Assembly: GCA_020431945.1 (NCBI GenBank)
Contig: JAGQHH010000327.1
Coordinates: 1-5,906 of the forward strand
Direction: 5' to 3'
DNA from: Cyanobacteria bacterium HKST-UBA02
GTDB taxonomy: Bacteria; Cyanobacteriota; Vampirovibrionia; Obscuribacterales; Obscuribacteraceae
DNA: 5,906 nt
This document shows positions 5,075-5,906 of this stretch, in pieces. The notes under the pieces were generated by a model. That model did no database searches, was not told where the DNA came from, and worked only from the letters and a program-made list of their open reading frames with translations. Every line of letters starts with the position of its first letter. The first letter of the stretch is position 1. The position numbers and the translations under genes are program-made.

Positions 5075-5906
5075 ATGAGCCCCGACTTACTAAAAGCCTG
5101 CGTCGAGAGTGCCTGGATGATTGTGGCGTTGCCCTTCTTTGCCGGCTTCGCGATCATCACCTGTTTCCTTTTCGGGGGCATCGAGCTCGGTCAGAAAAGA
5201 GCTTTCAAGACCACTGCGATGCTACTGTCAGTGGGAGCAGTGGCCGCCGGTTTCGTCCATTCGCTTCTGATTGTTCAAGCCTTAGTACACGATCCATCAC
5301 TCTCCGGATATCAGCAAAACTTCAACTGGTTCACCTGCGCTCAGTTCAAGCTCTCGGTGGGGGTCATCGTTGACAACCTCGCGGCGATGATGCTGGTGGT
5401 GGTGACTACTGTTTCGATGCTGGTGCAGATTTACACCCACGGCTATATGCGCGATGACCCCGGCTATGCCAGGTTCTATTCCTATCTTTCATTGTTCACC
5501 GGCTCCATGCTCGGACTGGTGGTTTCCACCAACCTTTTCCAGATGTATGGCTTCTGGGAGCTGGTCGGTGTTTGCAGTTATTTCCTCATCGGTTTCTGGT
5601 GGTATAAGAACTCCGCTGCCGAAGCCTGTCTCAAGGCTTTCGTGGTCAACCGTGTCGGTGACTTCGGCTTCCTTGTCGGGATCCTTTTATTGTTGTTCGT
5701 CACCCGGGATTTCTGGGAAGGCGGTACCCTGCTCGCCTTCGCAAGCCAGCCCGGGCTTGCCGGCACCGATATCGCCGGTGCCTTGAAGCTCGCCATGGAG
5801 AACAACAGGCTCACCCCGGATCCAGGCTTCATGATGACTCTCATCGCCCTGATGATCTTCATGGGTCCCATGGCCAAATCCGCCCAGGTGCCCCTGCATG
5901 TCTGGC
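5075..5906 (+). CDS. nuoL: NADH-quinone oxidoreductase subunit L (3' partial)
   Basis: The first 277 codons of the largest antiporter-like subunit of complex I are visible; the frame is open to the window edge, where roughly the second half (family length above 600) is missing. The N-terminal oxidored_q1_N-type region includes YSYLSLFTGSMLGLVVS (135-151). Conserved residues follow: E162 in WELVGVCSY (E. coli NuoL E144 position), VNRVGDFG at 191-198, and K268 in MAKSAQVPLHVW near the edge (E. coli K229 position). The stretch of about 210-250 between helices holds an insert-like loop. The wording is closest to cyanobacterial NdhF as I recall it. ATG is fixed by a TAG directly before it. It works in the membrane arm with NuoM but is transcribed away from it. 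Confidence 0.94.
   Translation, partial: MSPDLLKACVESAWMIVALPFFAGFAIITCFLFGGIELGQKRAFKTTAMLLSVGAVAAGFVHSLLIVQALVHDPSLSGYQQNFNWFTCAQFKLSVGVIVDNLAAMMLVVVTTVSMLVQIYTHGYMRDDPGYARFYSYLSLFTGSMLGLVVSTNLFQMYGFWELVGVCSYFLIGFWWYKNSAAEACLKAFVVNRVGDFGFLVGILLLLFVTRDFWEGGTLLAFASQPGLAGTDIAGALKLAMENNRLTPDPGFMMTLIALMIFMGPMAKSAQVPLHVW

Overview
The window holds four protein-coding genes and little else. Two are cut by the window edges. From left to right: a secreted von Willebrand factor A (VWA) domain protein on + (2-970, 5' end outside); a zinc-ribbon / Ser-Thr kinase / membrane helix / leucine-rich-repeat protein on - (971-3178); complex I subunit NuoM on - (3207-4763); a 311-bp divergent intergenic region (4764-5074); and the first 277 codons of complex I subunit NuoL on + (5075-5906, 3' end outside). 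I see no tRNA, rRNA, CRISPR array, transposase or attachment site.

Organism: the sequence is moderately GC-rich bacterial DNA. The NuoL fragment has the WELVG-CSY, VNRVGDFG and MAKSAQ-PLHVW wording that I associate with cyanobacterial NdhF. The NuoM is of the broad NuoM/NdhD type. A large membrane kinase with a leucine-rich C-terminus beside a VWA protein fits a free-living bacterium with many eukaryotic-like kinases. A non-photosynthetic relative of cyanobacteria (Melainabacteria/Obscuribacter-like) is my best guess, by inference only. Planctomycetota or another phylum cannot be excluded from this window.

Layout and logic: NuoL and NuoM are the antiporter-like proton-pumping subunits of respiratory complex I. 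They are normally encoded side by side in one direction (nuoL-nuoM-nuoN), but here they diverge from a shared intergenic region. The kinase gene lies only 28 bp downstream of nuoM on the same strand, so it probably shares the nuoM transcript. Its TTG start sits behind a hairpin that buries the likely ribosome-binding site. The VWA gene runs towards the kinase gene, and their stop codons abut with no bases between.

The most unusual element is the kinase. It has two tandem CxxC...CxC zinc ribbons derived by duplication, then a kinase domain with most catalytic residues but two acidic substitutions, one membrane helix and an LRR domain predicted to lie outside the cytoplasm. The signal-peptide-bearing VWA protein would act in the same compartment as the LRR. 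A sensor/ligand pairing of the two is an attractive but unproven idea.
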